NCBI GenBank assembly: GCA_036897525.1
Contig: JAYMTJ010000024.1
Location: 53,416-117,415 of the forward strand
Reading direction: 5' to 3'
Origin: Pelargonium x hortorum
Lineage: Eukaryota; Streptophyta; Magnoliopsida; Geraniales; Geraniaceae
DNA length: 64,000 nt
Part shown: positions 59,723 through 64,000 of the stretch, one piece after another
Layout: each line of letters begins with the position of its first letter
How positions within the stretch are numbered: position 1 is the first letter of the stretch
Notes under the pieces: model-generated
The model's input: the letters and a program-made list of their open reading frames with translations, nothing else
Database searches by the model: none
What the model was told of the DNA's origin: nothing
Position numbers and translations under genes: made by a program

Positions 59723-61918
59723 GTAGAGTCTAATATGGCCTTTGGTGCTCAAGCTAGACCTTTGCTCTCCGAACTCAGCAAGATAGTTTCCTATCACTGG
59801 GCTCACCAACCTATATCTCACAGGTTTCTGGGCTGCCGCGCCTGTTTTAGACTCCTTCCTAACCTTTCTCTACCGCGTCCAGTAGGAAGTACTATGAGCC
59901 CTCCGTCCAAGACAAAGAAGTGTCTGGTTCACCGATCCTACCAATTTAGCTTGTATTTATTCAGTCGTGTGTCTACTTGCTGCCTCTACTTTACATAATG
60001 ACTTGGAGTCTGTATATGGTGAGATTGAATAGATCAAGCGGTATGGAGCTACACTACTGAAGGGCTTGTCTCTTGGTAGTTTTGACGGTCAATTCTCCAA
60101 CAATCAAAGGTAGAAAGATAAAGACCTCTCGCGAATTGAGATCTGAAAACTTATGTAGAAAGTCCGGCTTTAAGTTACCAGAAACTACACGATTATAAAG
60201 CCACAGAGAATAAGCCGCTCCGAAAACCATAGCACTAGCTGAAATTGTTGCTACTAAACTCTTTCTTTGGAAAGCTCCCACTAAGATCAGAATCTCTCCG
60301 ACAAAACTACTTGTGCCGGGCAGAGCCATATTTGCCAGACTGAAGAAGAGGAAAATGACAGAGAAAGACGGCATCGTACTCACTAAACCTCCGTAATATC
60401 TTAGAAGTCGAGTCTTATACCGGTCATAGAGAAGACCCACACACAAAAAGAGTGCTGAAGAAACAAGTCCGTGACTTAGCATGAGGGTCATTCCTCCCAT
60501 TATTCCTTGTATGTTAAGACTAAAGAGACCTATAGTTACCAGATTCATATGCGCTACTGAAGAATAAGCTATCATTTTCTTAAGATCAACTTGTCTCAAA
60601 GTGGTCAATGAAGTGTATATAATAGCGATAGCGCTCAAAGTAGTTAGAAAGGGCGTGAAGAAGAGAGTAGCTTCAGGAAAAAGGGGTATTGAGAAGCGTA
60701 AGAATCCATAGCTTCCTAATTTTAAAAGAATTCCGGCCAAGAGGACTGAACCGGCGGTAGGAGCTTCTACATGAGCTTCGGGTAACCAAATATGAAAGGG
60801 TACCATAGGCACTTTGACGGCAAAAGATGCGAAAAAGGACAGGAAGAGTAAAATTTGACGACGCTCACTAAACTCAGTTGTTAATAAAAGATGTAAATCC
60901 GTAGTACCTGTTTCCAGAAAAAGAAAGAGAATACCTAAGAGCATAAAGACAGAACCAAGCAATGTATAAAGGAAGAATTGGTAGGCTGCTCTTATCTTAC
61001 GTTGTCTAGAACCCCAAACACCTATTATAATGGTAGAGTCAGAGGTGACACAAGGCAAGTGTCTCTTGCTCCAGTAAGTAGCCACTCCCTTCTCATAGAA
61101 CCATACGTGAGACTTAGACCTCTTATGGCTCACTCCCTTACTTCTTCTTCTTCAAGTAGGGCTGAACGAGTCTCCCTCTTCTGGGTTTACGTCCATCCCC
61201 GCTTTTCCTCGTAGCTGTTATCTGACAATTCGCGCAAGTGTGTATGCACCATCAAAAGAACGTTGAGCTTCTCTTACTGTACATTCATCCATTTAGAGTC
61301 GTTTTGCTAAAGCTTACTTCCCTTTCTCTGGAAGTTCGACTCTTCTATGCTTTACACACGAGACTACTCCTTTCAAACTGAAAGCTTAGCAGTATGCTCT
61401 ATGGAGTTTCATGCTTATCCTAAGTGCTCCTGCATAGGAAAGATCCCAGCGAATAGTAGATACAAAGCTCCGCACAACATGGGAATTAGAACGCTTTCGA
61501 AAAAAACATAGAATAGTAGAAGATCCAGGATAGAAAAGACTGCAATGAGTAAGAATGAACAAAGAAGAAAGGCGTTAATGTACTCTTTCCCGAGCATTCC
61601 AGACCAACCTACTAGAATACAAATAGGTATGAGAAAGGTTGTCAATATCACGAAGAATAAAGAGAGACCATCTAGACCGAGAGACAAGGAAAGATTCTCA
61701 TAAGGAAGCCATCGGAAGCTCTCTACAAATTGAAACTTGGCTGTAGAGGGATCAAATTTGATCCAGAGAACAAGTGAATAAAGGAAGGTGAGAAGAGATG
61801 AGGACAGGCCCATCATTCTTATGAGCCTTATTCTTGAGTTTGGAATGAAAAGGAGAGCGAGTATTCCTAGAAGAGGGCACATGAGAAGACCGCTGAGACT
61901 GAAAGTATCCTGTAACAT
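59634..61918 (-). CDS. nad4: NADH dehydrogenase subunit 4 (complex I), exons joined 61918-61476, 61032-60095, 59722-59634
   Basis: ND4 is one of the antiporter-like membrane subunits of respiratory complex I in the inner mitochondrial membrane. It couples NADH oxidation and ubiquinone reduction to proton pumping. The joined exons give about 489 residues, against about 495 in typical angiosperms. Diagnostic segments are FESVLIPM (Glu141), FAVKVPMVPFHIWLPEAHVE (Lys221), ILLKLG (Lys252) and SFVGE (Glu394). These correspond to the conserved TM5 Glu, TM7 and TM8 Lys and TM12 Glu of NuoM-type subunits. The start at 61918 is chosen because MLQDTFSLSG aligns with the usual MLEHF...DLSG N-terminus; an in-frame ATG at 61957 would add 13 residues. 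Compared with recalled angiosperm proteins there are four fewer residues at the N-terminus and two missing after WSGM. Two group II introns remain and one (nad4i976) is gone. No other gene is adjacent. Identity is near certain; the start codon is an inference. Confidence 0.97.
59723..60094 (-). other. Group II intron nad4i1399, miniaturised (372 nt), atypical 5' end
   Basis: This intron separates nad4 exons 3 and 4. The 3' end is GACTCTAC, identical to the last 8 nt of nad4i461, and domain V lies at 59804-59770. The 5' end, fixed by exact conservation of the exon 3 and exon 4 lengths, begins AATTGACC rather than GTGYG. A possible EBS1 (CTCCAA, minus strand 60008-60003) is complementary to TTGGAG, the last six bases of exon 3, which supports the splice position. 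At 372 nt it is far below the usual length of this intron and holds no maturase frame. Splicing in cis is inferred, not shown. Confidence 0.85.
59770..59804 (-). ncRNA. Domain V of intron nad4i1399
   Basis: The segment starts GAGCCCAGTGATAG, has a GAAA loop and continues CTATCTTGCTGAGTTCG. The upper helix GATAG/CTATC is perfect. The lower helix pairs except for one C-A opposition (fifth base of GAGCC), which a C-to-U change in the RNA would turn into U-A. The AGC triad is present. About 47 nt separate it from exon 4, enough for domain VI. Confidence 0.85.
60095..61032 (-). CDS. nad4: nad4 exon 2+3 (fused, intron nad4i976 absent)
   Basis: This exon opens with the last base of the split Phe codon, followed by IIIGVWGSRQRK, and carries most of the proton-antiporter (ND4/NuoM) domain through FIFLPLIVG. 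It is 938 nt, exactly the sum of the usual exon 2 (515) and exon 3 (423). The frame is continuous across the canonical junction near FSLNIQG, so intron nad4i976 is cleanly missing with no base gained or lost. The exon ends GTTGGAG, with the final G as the first base of a split Val codon. The open frame upstream of 61032 (to a GTG at 61133) is intron, and the frame downstream of 60095 reads intron as ELTVKTT. Confidence 0.97.
61033..61475 (-). other. Group II intron nad4i461, miniaturised (443 nt)
   Basis: This cis-spliced group II intron separates nad4 exons 1 and 2. It begins GTGCGGAGC and ends GACTCTAC, fitting the GUGYG...AY rule, and splicing joins TT with C to make the conserved Phe. An adenosine lies 7 nt before the 3' end, the usual distance of the branch point. 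Domain V is recognisable at 61131-61097. Domains I-IV must fit into the roughly 340 nt before it. Plant mitochondrial nad4 introns are normally one to several kilobases, so this copy is strikingly short. No maturase frame is present. Confidence 0.9.
61097..61131 (-). ncRNA. Domain V of intron nad4i461
   Basis: The 35-nt segment starts GAGCCATA and ends TATGGTTCT, so the lower helix (GAGCCATA with TATGGTTC) pairs fully, allowing one G-U. It contains the AGC catalytic triad. The upper helix is GAGGT/GTCTC, capped by CTAA where most plant domain V hairpins have a GNRA loop such as GAAA. The position, with about 64 nt left for domain VI and the 3' end, is right for a group II intron. Confidence 0.88.
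61476..61918 (-). CDS. nad4: nad4 exon 1
   Basis: This exon encodes the N-terminal transmembrane helices of ND4, through FESVLIPM. It ends two bases into a Phe codon (TT), and the next five bases are GTGCG, the classic group II 5' end. It is 443 nt from the preferred ATG, against 461 nt in typical seed plants. The 18-nt difference is explained by four fewer codons at the start and two missing codons between WSGM and GKEY. The open frame runs on into the intron to a stop at 61415-61417, but those extra 20 codons are intron sequence. Confidence 0.95.
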
Positions 61919-62151
61919 GTTGCATTTTGATGAGCTTTGATTGACAACAGAAAGCAAGAAAGAGTCCTTTTATGAGGAAGACATTGATGATGAGAAAGAC
62001 ATAACCCCAAAACCTTTAGCCCTTGAGAAGAACTAAGACGAAGACCCATGAAGAAAAGTTCTACCGGAGAGAAAGGAGGCAACCGCTAAGGTTGAAATGA
62101 CTCTATGAGGTCATTTATGACTCTGCTTGCCCAAGAGACACTTCCCTCGCT

Positions 62152-62463
62152 TTAATTGGAGGTATGAAGGTCTAATTCCAAGAGACACTTGCCTTCTATC
62201 TGAAAGCATCTAGAAATGCCCTCAGTCTCTGTCCCATCCAGTTGAGGTTTGGTCCTAAGAGTGAATAACTTGGCTGGCACTGAAGCGTATATTGGAATTC
62301 GACGGCTCACACTGAAGCGACGAAACAAACATGAAATGAGGTAGTTTACTACATTAGAAACCAAAATCAGTCTCACTCTGTCTCTCATAGTACCACTTAA
62401 GCAACTCGGGTAATTAGGCTTAACCTGAACGTGGAAACAAAGCTCGGGCACCATAGCACTCAA
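62152..62463 (-). CDS. Unrecognised open frame of 103 codons upstream of nad4
   Basis: A TTG-started frame on the same strand as nad4 ends about 230 nt before the nad4 start. I see no motif that I can assign, and the non-ATG start and repeat-rich surroundings argue against a gene. Its position on the likely nad4 transcript is the only reason for interest. Confidence 0.15.
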   Translation of the reverse strand: MSAMVPELCFHVQVKPNYPSCLSGTMRDRVRLILVSNVVNYLISCLFRRFSVSRRIPIYASVPAKLFTLRTKPQLDGTETEGISRCFQIEGKCLLELDLHTSN

Positions 62464-62574
62464 TCACAGCTGCATTTCAAAGAGAGACCGATAGCCAATT
62501 CAGGGTTTGTTCTGTTGCTGACGGAATGTAACTGCAGCTGTTGGCATTGGCAAGCCAGTCCCAGTCCTAAGTCC

Positions 62575-62615
62575 AAAGCAAGCCGCCGGTGCAGCTAGGT
62601 AAGCCAAGTATTAGC
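62575..62615 (+). repeat. Local direct repeat, copy 1 (partner at 62783-62826)
   Basis: The phrase AAAGCAAGCCGCCGGTGC, a GCTAG core and AAGCCAAGTAT occur in the same order in both copies with small gaps between blocks. Confidence 0.85.
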
Positions 62616-62782
62616 CTTGAAGTCAATAGCTAGTGCAAATACCGACGCATTTCCAGAGTACTTGTTTGCTAATTAGGAAGATAGAAGAGATATACCTTCG
62701 GGAAGTTTCTTACTATATCCTAATAGAATGAACAACTTAGCGAGCGCTATCTCTCCAATGAAGGTCAAGCTATGGGCTTGCT

Positions 62783-62826
62783 AAAGCAAGCCGCCGGTGC
62801 TGCTAGCTAACTAAGCCAAGTATAGG
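62783..62826 (+). repeat. Local direct repeat, copy 2 (partner at 62575-62615)
   Basis: Same three blocks as copy 1, about 208 nt downstream, with a few extra bases in the middle. Confidence 0.85.
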
Positions 62827-63700
62827 CAAGCTTTAGCTTGGAAACTCTCGATTCAAGCTGACACCTGAATTGTAGGACTTAACCTGAATCCCAAATAAAG
62901 CTAGTGAATCAGAACTAGGAAATGAATGGTAAGAACACAAAGATAGGTAAGAACCGAAGTTAATAACCTGAATCTAAATAAGATAAGCAAGTGAATGAAT
63001 CTGAACTTAAGCTACCAGAACACAGAATATGGTAAGGAGATGAATCAGCACTAGCACATGGAAACTAACTAAAGCTAGGAATAGGTGTATCAGTAAAAGC
63101 ACTGGGAAACTATCGAAGAAGAAGATAGTGAAGTTAAAGAACCAGATGAAAAAGAAAGGTAAGAGAATAATGCAAGTCTATGTATTTCATAGTATGTATT
63201 TAAGGATTCGTTAGAATCAAAAACTTATTATCTAGGATAGATAGATGAGCTTAGAGGAAGATCTTAATCATGTCTAAGCGGATAAGCAAATAAAGGAATA
63301 GAACATAAACGGATTCTCTCTCTTCAGTCCAAAATGCCTGCTATAACCGATACCCAGGAACAGTGCCCCTTTTTCATAGGTCTGAACGAAGTGAGGAGGA
63401 GCACAACAAAGGTACAAGTCTAGCTATTGAGATACTGATACAGAGTTAGGCTACAAAGCAAGTTCTTTCGTACAGAGGATAATAAGGTGTAAGCTTGGTA
63501 CAGAGTCTATCTAGAGGTATCATACAGAGTACAGGTATAGCTAAGAACAGTAATGCGACTAACACTAAGACTCCTAATACAATTTGGACGGCTACAAGAG
63601 GACTCCCTATAAAGCATCACTCACTGGCAAAGGATGATAGAAAATGTCTTCCTTCTTCTGCAGCTTCTTGACTTCTGTCTCTATCATAAACTTCTCCTCG

Positions 63701-63744
63701 GTTCACCTTCTTACTTTCCTTGGCAAACAAAGGACAGCATTCAT
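63701..63744 (-). repeat. Inverted dispersed repeat, copy 2 (partner at 58223-58278)
   Basis: Reverse complement of both blocks of copy 1, with a shorter spacer. The pair flanks nad4 at about 1.4 kb on one side and 1.8 kb on the other. Confidence 0.88.
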
Positions 63745-64000
63745 TGGTTGGCTTGCATTCCAACGGCAGAACCAACCCTACTTAAGATACTAGCAACAGT
63801 ACCCGGCAAGCAACTGTGCCTAGAATTCTGGCTTTGTTGCTTATATTAGGATGAATGACTCATTGACCTACGGACTCTATAGTATATAACCTAATTCTTC
63901 CAACGATGGCAGTTGCTTTGTTGGTGATGGTATAGCCAGAGTCTTCCCTTGAGCAGGCTTAGAAGGAAGATAAAGACACCTGGGACTTGCTTGGCTTAGT

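Larger units (their letters stand above)
61919..64000. other. Region upstream of nad4, repeat-rich
   Basis: This should hold the nad4 promoter and 5' untranslated region, but I could not identify a convincing promoter motif. It includes a repeated 40-nt segment (62575 and 62783), a loose duplication at 62.87-63.06 kb (both halves carry AACCTGAAT and a GTGAATGAATC-like phrase), an unknown frame at 62152-62463 and one copy of the inverted repeat at 63.7 kb. Confidence 0.5.

Noticed and set aside
60054-60094. Frame continuing past exon 3 (ELTVKTTKRQ) as a native C-terminus
   Set aside because: The true C-terminal exon (WMGVYPKVFLDCM...) with its expected 89-nt length lies at 59722-59634, preceded by an intron domain V.
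61034-61133. N-terminal extension of the long nad4 open frame (from a GTG at 61133)
   Set aside because: It overlaps intron nad4i461, including domains V and VI, and does not resemble ND4; exon 2 starts at 61032.
60978-61214. Plus-strand open frame of 78 codons
   Set aside because: It is antisense to nad4 exon 2 and intron nad4i461; a shadow frame.
61415-61475. C-terminal extension of the exon 1 frame past FESVLIPM
   Set aside because: It begins with the intron 5' sequence GTGCG and has no ND4 similarity.
1-64000. CRISPR arrays, bacterial operons, riboswitches, rRNA genes and large chloroplast insertions
   Set aside because: No regular repeat-spacer array, Shine-Dalgarno-led gene clusters, rRNA signature or recognisable plastid gene was seen on either strand.

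Overview
The window reads as part of a seed-plant mitochondrial genome, most likely from an angiosperm lineage with fast-evolving mitochondrial DNA. The evidence is one well-supported protein gene, nad4 (NADH dehydrogenase subunit 4), on the minus strand at about 59.6-61.9 kb. Its exon lengths match the seed-plant gene almost to the base: exon 4 is 89 nt and fused exon 2+3 is 938 nt, the sum of the usual 515 and 423. A second plant-mitochondrial landmark is a damaged tRNA-Phe(GAA) copy at 2293-2360. I cannot name the species. Rapid nad4 divergence, loss of one nad4 intron, edited residues encoded directly in DNA and very low gene density recall lineages such as Silene, Plantago or Geraniaceae, but this is only an analogy.

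Layout. About 1-8.1 kb, 13.3-32.6 kb, 35.4-45.3 kb and 48.1-51.1 kb are A+T-rich and nearly featureless, with only short open frames of the kind expected by chance. They contain a few tRNA-like remnants (2.3, 24.1 and 45.1 kb) and simple repeats. About 8.1-13.3 kb, 32.6-35.4 kb, 45.3-48.1 kb and 51.1-64 kb are less A+T-rich. The last three of these hold many short, degenerate, dispersed repeats in direct and inverted orientation. Nad4 sits in the last and largest of these blocks.

The nad4 gene is compact. Its first intron (nad4i461) is 443 nt, the second (nad4i976) is absent, and the third (nad4i1399) is 372 nt. Both remaining introns keep a recognisable catalytic domain V close to their 3' ends. 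The protein, about 489 residues, keeps the conserved Glu and Lys residues of the complex I proton-pumping subunits. It would work in the inner mitochondrial membrane as one of the antiporter-like subunits of complex I.

No rRNA, intact tRNA, other respiratory gene, CRISPR array, bacterial-type operon or clear chloroplast insertion was recognised. The most interesting points are the miniaturised nad4 introns (one with a non-GUGYG 5' end), the combined loss of nad4i976 and of RNA-editing sites, the broken trnF, and a clustered repeat family with inverted copies at 52.8-53.0 and 56.0-56.3 kb.
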